Shown here: one piece after another, positions 1-6,582 of the stretch
How the letters are laid out: every line of letters starts with the position of its first letter
Numbering within the stretch: the stretch's first letter is position 1
Program-made: the position numbers and the translations under genes
NCBI RefSeq assembly: GCF_002161215.1
Contig: NZ_NFMB01000002.1
Coordinates: forward strand, 372,001 to 436,000
DNA from: Flavonifractor sp. An10
Lineage (GTDB): Bacteria; Bacillota; Clostridia; Oscillospirales; Oscillospiraceae
DNA length: 64,000 nucleotides
Reading direction: 5' to 3'
The notes under the pieces: model-generated
Database searches by the model: none
Told to the model about the DNA's origin: nothing
Seen by the model: only the letters and a program-made list of their open reading frames with translations

Positions 1-684
1 GCCCGCCGGGAGGAGGCCGTACAGGCCAAATCCGCCCTGCTGAAAAACATCGAGCTGGCGGAGGAGCTGAAGCTCCACCCCCTCACACACCCCAAGGCCC
101 GGCTGGTGGAGGTGAAAGAGGCCGCCCCCGATTACGGGGGCGGCCCGGTGTGCGCCCCCGTCTCCTTCACCGTGGAGCGGGGGGAGGTGGCGGCCCTGAC
201 CGGCCGCAACGGCTGCGGCAAGTCCAGCCTGCTCAAGCTGGCCTGCGGGGAGGACATCCCCCACACCGGCCTGTTTGCCCTGGCCTCCGGGCTGGTGGTG
301 TCCTGGGTGCCCCAGGACGCCTCCTTCCTGCGGGGCTCCCTGCGGGACTTTATCCGGGACAGCGGCGTGGACGAGACCCTGTGCAAGGCCATCCTGCGCA
401 AGCTGGACTTCTCCCGGGCCCAGTTTGACAAGGACATGGCCGACTACAGCGCCGGGCAGAAGAAGAAGGTGCTCCTGGCCCGCAGCCTGTGCCAGAGCGC
501 CCACCTGTACGTGTGGGACGAGCCGCTGAACTATATCGACGTGTTTTCCCGCATGCAGCTGGAGCGGCTGCTGCAGGCATATCACCCCGCCATGCTTCTG
601 GTGGAGCACGACCGGGCCTTCCTGGACGGCCTGGCCGACAAGCTGGTGCCGCTGCACGCCGGGGCCGCGTCCGGCGGGAGGTAA
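1..684 (+). CDS. ABC-F ATPase, Lsa-like ribosomal protection protein (3' part)
   Basis: The 5' end is outside the window; the open frame runs from base 1 without a stop, so 227 residues of the C-terminal half are visible. It holds the second ABC domain: Walker A GRNGCGKS (visible residues about 68-75), signature YSAGQ (about 149), Walker B LYVWDEP (about 169) and the H-loop EHD (about 202). ABC-F proteins lack membrane segments and bind the ribosome E site; Lsa-type members dislodge lincosamides, streptogramins A and pleuromutilins. The short NYID after Walker B and the overall ending resemble Lsa-type proteins, but the linker that decides specificity is not visible, so resistance is an inference. 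It ends about 50 bp before the operators of the ACGX cassette and is probably a separate transcription unit. Confidence 0.85.
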   Translation, partial: ARREEAVQAKSALLKNIELAEELKLHPLTHPKARLVEVKEAAPDYGGGPVCAPVSFTVERGEVAALTGRNGCGKSSLLKLACGEDIPHTGLFALASGLVVSWVPQDASFLRGSLRDFIRDSGVDETLCKAILRKLDFSRAQFDKDMADYSAGQKKKVLLARSLCQSAHLYVWDEPLNYIDVFSRMQLERLLQAYHPAMLLVEHDRAFLDGLADKLVPLHAGAASGGR

Positions 685-733
685 AGATTTTTCCCGGCCG
701 GCCGCGGGCCGCAAAGCACTGGGGCTCCTGAAT

Positions 734-751
734 GGTTACCCGCCGGAAACC
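734..751. promoter_or_regulatory. Imperfect palindromic operator, copy 1
   Basis: GGTTACC, 4 bp, GGAAACC: an inverted repeat with one mismatch. It is the left copy of a tandem pair (see 760-775) whose half-sites are 25 bp apart. The layout resembles operators of TetR-type dimers, but the regulator is not encoded next to it, so this is inference. Confidence 0.5.
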
Positions 752-759
752 GCTCAATT

Positions 760-775
760 GTTACCAGCCGGTAAC
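760..775. promoter_or_regulatory. Perfect palindromic operator, copy 2
   Basis: GTTACC, AGCC, GGTAAC: a perfect 6-bp inverted repeat with a 4-bp spacer, upstream of the proposed promoter of the ACGX cassette. With copy 1 it suggests cooperative binding of two dimers of a TetR-like repressor. Confidence 0.6.
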
Positions 776-797
776 TATAGCACATTATTGTGCGTAC

Positions 798-826
798 TTT
801 TCAAAAGACGGAAGGACTGCTACAAT
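798..826 (+). promoter_or_regulatory. Probable promoter of the ACGX cassette
   Basis: TTTTCA (798-803), a 17-bp spacer and TACAAT (821-826), about 45 bp before the precursor start. The -10 box is good and the -35 is weak, which would suit regulated expression. It is the best match between the operators and the start, but it was read by eye. Confidence 0.45.
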
Positions 827-870
827 CCGGTTATCAGGAGCGGCACACGCCGCGCAAGGAGGTTTTTATC

Positions 871-1089
871 ATGTCATTGAAGAATCTGTTCAGCCTTGGC
901 AGGGATCGGGAGGAGAAGCCCACAGCCTGTGGGACGGCCTGCGGTTCCGGCGACAAGAAGCCCACAGCCTGCGGGACGGCCTGCGGTTCCGGCGACAAGA
1001 AGCCCACAGCCTGCGGAACGGCCTGCGGCAGCGGCGACAAGAAGCCCGCAGCCTGCGGAACGGCCTGCGGCAGCGGCGACAAGAAGTAA
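871..1089 (+). CDS. ACGX-repeat precursor peptide (RiPP-like)
   Basis: A 72-residue peptide that starts at ATG 871, eight bases after AAGGAGG (856-862). The leader-like N-terminus is MSLKNLFSLGRDREE; the rest is four copies of a 14-residue unit, KPxACGTACGSGDK, where x is T three times and A once. All eight cysteines fall in ACG triplets (residues 20/24, 34/38, 48/52, 62/66). The next gene encodes a radical SAM/SPASM enzyme. This matches the bioinformatically defined ACGX system, in which a repeat peptide pairs with a dedicated SPASM maturase; the mature product and its function are, to my knowledge, unknown. It is probably modified at or near the Cys residues, by analogy with thioether or epimerisation chemistry of SPASM enzymes. 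Not a structural protein: no secretion signal is visible. Confidence 0.85.
   Translation: MSLKNLFSLGRDREEKPTACGTACGSGDKKPTACGTACGSGDKKPTACGTACGSGDKKPAACGTACGSGDKK
916..1083 (+). repeat. Four 42-bp coding repeats in the ACGX precursor
   Basis: Four in-phase 42-bp units at 916-957, 958-999, 1000-1041 and 1042-1083. Units differ by a few, mostly silent, bases, which shows that the protein repeat is kept by selection as well as by recent duplication. Copy number can change by slippage or recombination. Confidence 0.9.
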
Positions 1090-1105
1090 GGATACAGCCA
1101 GACCT

Positions 1106-1129
1106 CCCCGCGGGCCCCGGCCCGCGGGG
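1106..1129 (+). promoter_or_regulatory. GC-rich hairpin between precursor and maturase
   Basis: CCCCGCGGG (1106-1114) pairs perfectly with CCCGCGGGG (1121-1129) across a 6-base loop, 17 bp after the precursor stop. There is no T-run, so it is not a classic terminator. It could protect the precursor message or cause partial termination, giving more substrate than enzyme, a common layout in RiPP operons. Confidence 0.65.
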
Positions 1130-1155
1130 ACGCAATTCCAAGCGAGGGATCAGAC

Positions 1156-2193
1156 ATGGAGTATTTTGCGTTTCAATGGCACATCACCGAGGCCTGTGAC
1201 CAGCGGTGCCGCCACTGCTATATCTACGCCCTGGGCAGCCACGCCAGGTTTCAGGAGATGGCCCTGGAGGACATGCTGACGGTGATTCGGAACTGCCAGA
1301 CCTTCTGTGAGAAGGCGGGGCGGCTTCCCTACTTTTACATCACCGGCGGCGACCCTATCCTCCACCCCCAGTTCTGGACGCTGCTGGAGATTCTGCGCAT
1401 CGCGGACATCCCCTTCACCATCATGGGCAACCCCTTCCACCTGACGCCGGAGGCCTGCCGCCGGATGAAGGACTGCGGCTGCCGGAAATACCAGCTCTCC
1501 CTGGACGGCCTGCGGGAGACCCACGACGGCATCCGCCAGCAGCCCGGCTCCTACGACGCCACCATGGCGGCCATCCCCATGCTGCGGGAGGCGGGCATCG
1601 ACTCGGCCATCATGACCACGGTGTCCCGCTGGAATGTGCAGGATATCCCCGCCCTGGTGGACGAGGTGGTGGCCCATCGGGCGGACATCTTCGCCTTTGC
1701 CCGCTACTGCCCCTCTCCGAAGGATCGGGACGTGTGCTGTTCCCCGGAGGAGTACCGGGACATGCTGGAGCAGTGCTGGGAGAAGTTTCAGCACTACGAG
1801 GCGGAGGGGTGCCAAACCACCTTCAACCTGAAGGATCACCTGTGGACGCTGTTCCAGTATGAGAAGGGCCTGTTTGATCCCGGCCGGTATCCCGACGACG
1901 GGGTGGTCTACGACGGCTGCAACTGCGGCAACTGCCACCTGACCATCCTCTCCGACGGCGCGGTGTACGCCTGCCGCCGGATGGAGAGCAAGGTGGGAAA
2001 CGCCCTCACCGACGATCTCTACGACCTGTTCACCGGGCCGGAGTTCGACCGGTACCGGGTGTACGAGAACTTCCAGAAGTGTGCCAGGTGCGAGCTGCTG
2101 CGGTTCTGCCGGGGCTGCCCCGCCGTGGCGGCCGGCTACCACGGGGACATGTACGCCCCGGATCCCCAGTGCTGGAAGGAGGTGGGGGCATGA
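1156..2193 (+). CDS. Radical SAM/SPASM maturase, ACGX system
   Basis: 345 residues. The radical-SAM cluster motif CDQRCRHC (Cys 14, 18, 21) lies right at the N-terminus, followed by a TIM-barrel-like core with the GGDP motif near residue 65. The C-terminal third has the SPASM-type cysteines: CNCGNC around 256, a Cys before RRMESK, then CARC, CRGC and a final Cys before WKEV. These would bind one or two auxiliary 4Fe-4S clusters. Such enzymes cleave S-adenosylmethionine to a 5'-deoxyadenosyl radical and modify ribosomal peptides. The direct neighbour upstream is the eight-Cys repeat peptide, the obvious substrate. GAGGG lies upstream of the ATG; its TGA overlaps the next start by 4 bp, so translation is coupled. 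No separate RRE (leader-binding) protein is visible. Confidence 0.9.
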   Translation: MEYFAFQWHITEACDQRCRHCYIYALGSHARFQEMALEDMLTVIRNCQTFCEKAGRLPYFYITGGDPILHPQFWTLLEILRIADIPFTIMGNPFHLTPEACRRMKDCGCRKYQLSLDGLRETHDGIRQQPGSYDATMAAIPMLREAGIDSAIMTTVSRWNVQDIPALVDEVVAHRADIFAFARYCPSPKDRDVCCSPEEYRDMLEQCWEKFQHYEAEGCQTTFNLKDHLWTLFQYEKGLFDPGRYPDDGVVYDGCNCGNCHLTILSDGAVYACRRMESKVGNALTDDLYDLFTGPEFDRYRVYENFQKCARCELLRFCRGCPAVAAGYHGDMYAPDPQCWKEVGA

Positions 2194-2780
2194 CCGCGCT
2201 GGAGGCCATCCACCGCCGCCGCTCCATCCGGAAGTACCGGGACAGGCAGATCCCGGAGGAGGCCCTGCGGCAGATCCTGAAGGCCGGGGCCTGCGCCCCC
2301 AACGCCGGCGGCGGGCAGCGGACTATCCTCTGCGGGGTGCGCAGCCGGGCGCTGGCCGGGCGCCTGGGGCGCTGGAGCCTGGCCCGGTTTGACCGGAGCC
2401 GCCTGGCCGGAGGCTTTGTCTCCCGGGAGCAGCCCAGCGCCATTGACGACCCGTCCATCCGCAACGGCTTTTACGGCGCGCCGTCGGTGTGCGTGGTGTT
2501 CGCCCAGGAGGATTTCCTCTACAGCATACCGGACGCCTTCTGCTGCGCGGAGAACATGGCGCTGGCGGCCTGTGCGCTGGGCATCTCCTCCTGCATCGTG
2601 GCCCGGGCGGAGGAGACCTTTGACCACCCGGAGGGGAAAGCGCTGATGCAGGCGTGGGGCATCCCGGAGGGCTATATCCCCCGGTGCTTCGTCCTGCTGG
2701 GCTATGCGGACGGGCCCTATCCCGGCCCAAAGCCCGTCCGGGACGGGCGCATCCGCATTGTGGAATCGGAGGAGGCGTGA
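2190..2780 (+). CDS. Nitroreductase-family flavoprotein of the ACGX cassette
   Basis: 196 residues from ATG 2190, inside an ATGA overlap with the maturase. The N-terminus (RRSIRKYRDRQIPEEAL) and the AP-N-GG-Q region are typical of nitroreductase/SagB-like FMN enzymes, as is AENMALAACALGI near residue 125. In the family FMN and NAD(P)H are used to reduce or oxidise varied substrates; in thiazole-forming RiPP pathways related dehydrogenases oxidise azolines. Its position between the maturase and a flavin/ferredoxin protein suggests redox support for peptide maturation or action. That role is inference. Confidence 0.8.
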   Translation: MTALEAIHRRRSIRKYRDRQIPEEALRQILKAGACAPNAGGGQRTILCGVRSRALAGRLGRWSLARFDRSRLAGGFVSREQPSAIDDPSIRNGFYGAPSVCVVFAQEDFLYSIPDAFCCAENMALAACALGISSCIVARAEETFDHPEGKALMQAWGIPEGYIPRCFVLLGYADGPYPGPKPVRDGRIRIVESEEA

Positions 2781-2784
2781 CGGC

Positions 2785-3399
2785 ATGGACGCGGAAACCT
2801 GTCTGAAAAAGCTGGGCTATGTGGGGGTGCTGGCCTTCGCCACGGTGGACGAATCGGGCGGGCCCCAGGTGCGCAACATCAGCGCCATCCACTATGAGGA
2901 AAACGCCCTCTACTTCTTCACCGCCCGGGGCAAGAACTTCTGCCGGGAGCTGCTGCGGGACGGCCGGGTGCAGGTGCTGGGCTATACCAGGTACAAGGAG
3001 ATGCTCCGCCTGTCCGGGACGGCAAGGCCGGTGCCGGCGGAGGAGCAGGAGAAATGGCGGAATCTCATTTTTGAGGAGCAGCCCTATCTGTCCAATGTCT
3101 ACCCCGGGGACACCCGGGACATCGGGATCATCTTCTGCATCCGGGACTTCACCATCGAGTATTTCAACCTGGGGGTCAGCCCCATCTTCCGGGAGAGCTA
3201 TGCGGTGGGCGGGGGGCAGATCCGCCCCAAGGGCTATGAGATCTCCGCCGCCTGCATCGGCTGTAGCGCCTGCCGGCGGGTATGTCCCCAGGGGGCCATC
3301 GATCCGGGCAGCCCCTATGTGATCCGGCCGGAGAACTGCCTCCACTGCGGCAGCTGCTTTGCACACTGTCCGGTGCAGGCGGTGGTGCGGCTGGGATAG
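2785..3399 (+). CDS. FMN-binding split-barrel / 2x[4Fe-4S] ferredoxin fusion
   Basis: 204 residues, starting 4 bp after the nitroreductase stop. Residues 1-140 look like a pyridoxamine-5'-phosphate-oxidase-like split barrel (GYVGVLAFATVDE near the start, ALYFFTARGKNF about 45). The C-terminus has two cluster motifs, CIGCSACRRVCP and CLHCGSCFAHCP. This combination carries electrons between flavin and iron-sulfur centres. Radical SAM enzymes need a reductant, so it could be the electron donor of the maturase or partner of the nitroreductase. The start was chosen for the close spacing to the preceding gene. Confidence 0.8.
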   Translation: MDAETCLKKLGYVGVLAFATVDESGGPQVRNISAIHYEENALYFFTARGKNFCRELLRDGRVQVLGYTRYKEMLRLSGTARPVPAEEQEKWRNLIFEEQPYLSNVYPGDTRDIGIIFCIRDFTIEYFNLGVSPIFRESYAVGGGQIRPKGYEISAACIGCSACRRVCPQGAIDPGSPYVIRPENCLHCGSCFAHCPVQAVVRLG

Positions 3400-3411
3400 G
3401 GGGGCGGAGCC

Positions 3412-4203
3412 GTGAACCGTATGGAACAGATCCAATTTCTCAACCGGAGGCTGCTGGCCGAGCTGCCCCAGTATCAGGAGGAGGCGGCACAATACCCCGC
3501 GGACGAGGCCGCCCAGCGGCGGCTGCTCCGCGCCCTGATGAACGTGCGGCCGCCTCTGCCCCTGGCGCCGGACTTCCTGGCGGTGCAGGACGCCCTGCTC
3601 TCCGCCGAGCGGGAGGCGCGGGGCGTGGTGGACGGGGATGCCCTGCCCGCCGTTCCCGCCGAGCCCCGGCTGGCGCTCTGGCGGGGGGACATCACCCGGC
3701 TGCGGGCGGACGCCATTGTCAACGCCGCCAACAGCCGGCTGCTGGGCTGCTTCGTCCCCTGCCACGGGTGCATCGACAACGCCATCCACTCGGCGGCGGG
3801 GCTCCAGCTCCGGGAGGAATGCCGCCGCATCATGGCGGAGCAGGGCCGCCCGGAGCCCAACGGCCGGGCCAGGCTGACAGAGGGCTACAACCTGCCCGCC
3901 CGGTACGTGCTCCACACCGTGGGGCCCATCGTCCGGGGACGGGTGACCGGGGAGAACCGGCGGGAGCTGGCCTCCTGCTACCGCGCCTGCCTGGAGCTGG
4001 CGGCGGAGCACGGCCTGCACAGCGTGGCCTTCTGCTGCATCTCCACCGGGGAGTTCCGCTTCCCCAACCGGGAGGCCGCCGGGATCGCGGTGGACACCGT
4101 TACCGGCTTTCTCCGCCGCAACACTTCCATCCAGAGGGTGATCTTCAATGTTTTCCAGGAGCTTGATGAGCGTATCTACCGGAGCATGCTCGGAGGCGGT
4201 TGA
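3412..4203 (+). CDS. Zinc-type macrodomain protein-ADP-ribose hydrolase
   Basis: 263 residues from GTG 3412 (ATG 3421 is an alternative); GGGGGCGGAG precedes it. The macrodomain core starts near residue 85: ITRLRADAIVNAANS, followed by LLGCFVPCHGCIDNAIH. The Cys, His, Cys of that stretch match the zinc site of Zn-Macro enzymes, which remove mono-ADP-ribose from proteins. VLHTVGP, CCISTGEFRFP and the AAGIAVDTV helix are also in place. The N-terminal 80 residues form the helical extension usual in this subfamily. In staphylococci and streptococci the partner is SirTM, and here the next gene is exactly that, overlapping by 38 bp. Confidence 0.88.
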   Translation: MNRMEQIQFLNRRLLAELPQYQEEAAQYPADEAAQRRLLRALMNVRPPLPLAPDFLAVQDALLSAEREARGVVDGDALPAVPAEPRLALWRGDITRLRADAIVNAANSRLLGCFVPCHGCIDNAIHSAAGLQLREECRRIMAEQGRPEPNGRARLTEGYNLPARYVLHTVGPIVRGRVTGENRRELASCYRACLELAAEHGLHSVAFCCISTGEFRFPNREAAGIAVDTVTGFLRRNTSIQRVIFNVFQELDERIYRSMLGGG

Positions 4204-5029
4204 CCGCCTGCGGGAGGCGCTGAATCGGGCGGATGCCGTGGTGGTGGGCGCGGGCGCGGGCCTGTCCGCCTCTGCGGGGCTGACCTACGACGGGGCGCGG
4301 TTTGAGGAGCACTTTGGGGACTTCATCGCCAAATACCATATCCCGGATATGTATGCCGGCGGCTTCTACCCCTTTGAAAGCCTGGAGGAGTACTGGGCCT
4401 GGTGGAGCCGCCAGATTCTGCTCAACCGCTATGAAAAGGCCCCCCGCCCGGTATATGAGGCCCTGCTGGCCCTGGTGAGGGAGAGGGACTGCTTTGTCCT
4501 CACCACCAACGTGGATCACCAGTTTCAGATGGCGGGCTTCGACAAGAAGCGGCTGTTCTACACCCAGGGGGACTACGGCCTGTGGCAGTGCTCCCAGCCC
4601 TGCCACCAGGAGACCTACGACAACGAGGAGACCGTGCGCCGCATGGCGGCGGAGCAGCGGGACATGCGGGTGCCCCCGGAGCTGGTGCCCCGCTGCCCCA
4701 GGTGCGGCCGCCCCATGACCATGAACCTGCGGTGTGACGGCACCTTTGTGGAGGACGAGGGCTGGCACGCGGCCGCCGGGCGGTATGCGGAGTTTCTCCG
4801 GCGACACCGGGGGGCGCGGGTGCTGTTCCTGGAGCTGGGTGTAGGCGGCAACACCCCGGTGATCATCAAGTACCCCTTCTGGCAGATGACGATGCACAAC
4901 CGAAACGCGGTCTATGCCTGCATCAACCGGGGGGAGTCCTTTGTCCCCCGGGGCCTGCGGCGGCGCGGCATCGGGATCTCCGCCGACATCGGGGACGCGC
5001 TGGCCCTTCTCTCCGGAGCGGAAGCATAG
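4166..5029 (+). CDS. Macrodomain-linked sirtuin (SirTM-type ADP-ribosyltransferase)
   Basis: 287 residues from ATG 4166, preceded by AGGAG; an in-frame ATG at 4148 is possible but lacks a good site. Sir2-family marks: GAGAGLSASAGL with the following TYDG-ARF (NAD binding), TNVDHQF (catalytic region), and a zinc ribbon CSQPCH and CPRCGRP. Class M sirtuins lack normal deacetylase activity and add ADP-ribose, classically to the lipoylated GcvH-L protein, with the neighbouring macrodomain removing it. GcvH-L and LplA2 are absent here, so the target must be something else or lie elsewhere in the genome. The overlap with the macrodomain gene indicates coupled synthesis of writer and eraser. Confidence 0.88.
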   Translation: MSVSTGACSEAVDRLREALNRADAVVVGAGAGLSASAGLTYDGARFEEHFGDFIAKYHIPDMYAGGFYPFESLEEYWAWWSRQILLNRYEKAPRPVYEALLALVRERDCFVLTTNVDHQFQMAGFDKKRLFYTQGDYGLWQCSQPCHQETYDNEETVRRMAAEQRDMRVPPELVPRCPRCGRPMTMNLRCDGTFVEDEGWHAAAGRYAEFLRRHRGARVLFLELGVGGNTPVIIKYPFWQMTMHNRNAVYACINRGESFVPRGLRRRGIGISADIGDALALLSGAEA

Positions 5030-5044
5030 AGCCCCGGACGGAAA

Positions 5045-5075
5045 CAGGCGCCCATGGAGAATCCATGGGCGCCTG
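5045..5075. terminator. Hairpin between convergent genes
   Basis: CAGGCGCCCATGG (5045-5057) and CCATGGGCGCCTG (5063-5075), a perfect 13-bp stem with a 5-base loop, lie between the converging SirTM and thioesterase genes. The T-run is poor on both strands, so strength is uncertain, but position and stem suggest a shared terminator. Confidence 0.6.
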
Positions 5076-5099
5076 CTGGCATATAACGGGGGAGAGAAT

Positions 5100-5528
5100 T
5101 TATGGGGCGGTGCTGCCGTGTGCCGGCATCTGTCCCGTACAGAAGAAGGTATAGTGGCCGCTGGCGTACACCGTGCCGTCCGGGCCGGAGATTTCCACCG
5201 AGACCAGGCAGGTGGTGCGGCCGCGGTGCTTCACCTCGGCGCGGGCGGCGACACGCCCCTCCTTTGCCGAGCGGATGAAATCCAGGCTGCCGTGGAGGGT
5301 CACATATTTCCGCCCGTCTGTCCGGCAGGCGGCGCCGGCGGCACAGTCGGCCAGCGTATAGTAGGCCCCGCCGTGGAGGACGCCGTAGGGGTTCAGGCTG
5401 TTGGGGCCCATTTCCAGATATGCCTCCGCCACATTCTCTCCGGTTTGGTTGGTATGAATTCCATTGAAGAGGGCGAAGGCATTGGCTCTGGTGATCTCAT
5501 CAAAGCTCTCTTGGTTCAGCACAGACAT
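5100..5528 (-). CDS. PaaI-family hotdog thioesterase
   Basis: 142 residues. The NPYGVLHGGAYYTLADCAAG block (about residues 46-65) is the HGG-type active-site motif of hotdog-fold thioesterases of the PaaI/YiiD kind, and the strand GRTTCLVSVEI-GPDGTVYASG is typical of the fold. Such enzymes hydrolyse acyl- or aryl-CoA esters. The gene starts 5 bp after xpt stops, so the two are co-transcribed, although no functional link to purine salvage is evident. Substrate unknown. Confidence 0.82.
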   Translation of the reverse strand: MSVLNQESFDEITRANAFALFNGIHTNQTGENVAEAYLEMGPNSLNPYGVLHGGAYYTLADCAAGAACRTDGRKYVTLHGSLDFIRSAKEGRVAARAEVKHRGRTTCLVSVEISGPDGTVYASGHYTFFCTGQMPAHGSTAP

Positions 5529-5533
5529 TCCCC

Positions 5534-6103
5534 CTACTGCAGAATAATCCGGTCGCCCTCTACCCGCTCCACGGTGGCCAGGGCCTCCACCCGCACGCCC
5601 ATCCGGCGCAGAACCCGTCCGCCGTCCCGCATGGCTTTTTCGATGGCGACAGCCACGCCGGCCACCTCACCGCCGGCCTTGGACACCAGCTCCAGCAGGC
5701 TCAGGACAGCCTGGCCGTTGGACAGAATATCGTCCACCACCAGCACCACGTCATCCTCAGTCAGGTACTTCTTGGACACACGGAGGGTGTAGGTCTTGTC
5801 CAAGGCAAAGGAATGGGTCTCCGCCGTGTAGACCTCCGGGTCGATATAGCCCGTCCGGAAGCGTTTGGCATAGACCGCAGGGACGCCCAGAGCCCGGGCC
5901 ACAAAGCAGGCCAGAGCGATGCCGGAGCTCTCCGCGGTGAGCACCTTGGTGATCTTCTCCCCCCGGAACCGCTTGGCCAGCGCGTCGCCCATCCGCTCCA
6001 TCAGGCCCATATCCATGCAGTGGTTGAGGAACATGTCCACGTGGATGATGTCCCCTTCGCCCACCACCGCCTCATTCAAAATCCGACGCTTTAATTCTTC
6101 CAT
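5534..6103 (-). CDS. xpt: Xanthine phosphoribosyltransferase
   Basis: 189 residues, the usual length of Xpt. The PRPP-binding loop VVLVVDDILSNGQA (about residues 123-136), the substrate stretch TAESSGIALA and VYAKRF match the family. It converts xanthine and PRPP to XMP in purine salvage. GGAAGGGAG precedes the ATG. The gene lacks the purine riboswitch common before xpt in Bacillus: the leader from the proposed promoter is only about 40 bases. It ends at the thioesterase start, forming a two-gene operon. Confidence 0.93.
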   Translation of the reverse strand: MEELKRRILNEAVVGEGDIIHVDMFLNHCMDMGLMERMGDALAKRFRGEKITKVLTAESSGIALACFVARALGVPAVYAKRFRTGYIDPEVYTAETHSFALDKTYTLRVSKKYLTEDDVVLVVDDILSNGQAVLSLLELVSKAGGEVAGVAVAIEKAMRDGGRVLRRMGVRVEALATVERVEGDRIILQ

Positions 6104-6151
6104 GCTGCTCCCTTCCGTCTACTCGCAGGCAGATCAAGCTCAGTTCAGTTG

Positions 6152-6180
6152 ATTATAACCCATTTTTGCCCATCCTGCAA
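6152..6180 (-). promoter_or_regulatory. Promoter of xpt
   Basis: On the minus strand: TTGCAG (6180-6175), a 17-bp spacer, then a perfect TATAAT (6157-6152), about 50 bp before the xpt start. It lies outside the integrated element, so expression should not depend on it. Confidence 0.7.
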
Positions 6181-6252
6181 TATTGACAAGAATATAAAAA
6201 TAGGGTATCCTAATACATACGGCAATTGGCCAGTCCAATGGCCCGAATTTAT

Positions 6253-6293
6253 GCAGCGGTATCGAAGTGGTCATAACGGGGCTGACTCGAAAT
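6253..6293 (+). pseudogene. 5' half of a tRNA-Ser gene, cut in the anticodon loop
   Basis: From GTATCGAAGTGG through the anticodon loop GACTCGAAAT (6284-6293) the sequence reads like the 5' half of a serine tRNA with anticodon CGA; after 6293 tRNA similarity stops. Joined to 24392-24444 it would give a tRNA-Ser-sized RNA of about 94 nt with a long variable arm. The 5' acceptor strand (6253-6259) pairs at only four of seven positions with the 3' half, so it has decayed or the halves differ in origin. Interpreted as the host side of attL. Confidence 0.6.
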
Positions 6294-6376
6294 GGATGGG
6301 GGCTTAGGCCGCTTTGTCCGCGAAAAGTTTCCGGTTTCCCACTGTTCCTGGTGTTTTTACTCACTTATCCCTGCGT

Positions 6377-6409
6377 AGTTCTCTCCAACAGTTCTCTCCA
6401 ATTCTCTCC
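6377..6409 (+). repeat. Left-end integrase arm-type repeats
   Basis: AGTTCTCTCC at 6377-6386 and 6390-6399, then AATTCTCTCC at 6400-6409, direct orientation, 84 bp inside the left core. The same word occurs three times inside the right end, which argues for arm-type binding sites like the DR2 repeats of Tn916 integrase. Confidence 0.65.
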
Positions 6410-6446
6410 TGAATGAGGATGGAGCGCCTGTGGGAGTGACCGATTT

Positions 6447-6539
6447 GGAGATGTACCCAAGTGGTTGAAGGGTCCGCACTCGAAATGCGGTAGGCCGGCT
6501 CAAACCGGTGCGAGAGTTCGAATCTCTCCATCTCCGCCA
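6447..6539 (+). tRNA. tRNA-Ser(CGA)
   Basis: Complete serine tRNA with encoded CCA (6537-6539). Acceptor GGAGATG pairs with CATCTCC; D stem CCC/GGG; anticodon stem CCGCA/TGCGG around the loop CTCGAAA with anticodon CGA at 6481-6483; a long variable arm; T arm with GTTCGAATC. It sits inside the element, between the left arm sites and the integrase, and likely replaces the host gene that integration splits. Confidence 0.95.
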
Positions 6540-6544
6540 CCTTG

Positions 6545-6582
6545 CTCCAGCAGTCCAGATGGGCTGCTGGAGCTTATTTTTT
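6545..6582 (+). terminator. Terminator after tRNA-Ser
   Basis: CTCCAGCAG (6545-6553) and CTGCTGGAG (6564-6572) form a 9-bp stem followed by CTTATTTTTT. It ends tRNA transcription just before the convergent integrase gene. Confidence 0.8.

Noticed and set aside
916-1083. Regular 42-bp repeats as a possible CRISPR array
   Set aside because: There are no unique spacers; the repeats are in frame and encode the ACGX peptide.
1150-2142. A 330-codon open frame on the - strand
   Set aside because: Opposite the radical SAM gene, which has clear cluster motifs.
6104-6160. Purine riboswitch upstream of xpt
   Set aside because: The proposed promoter leaves a leader of only about 40 bases and no conserved purine-aptamer core is present.
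6140-6364. A 74-codon - strand frame between xpt and the tRNA
   Set aside because: It overlaps the xpt promoter and the tRNA 5' half and has no ribosome-binding site.
6447-6539. Classic integration at the 3' end of the intact tRNA for the first element
   Set aside because: The 3' ends at 6520 and 24420 match only in short pieces (about 17 of 22), while the anticodon-loop cores match exactly and arm repeats lie inside them. It remains the main alternative.
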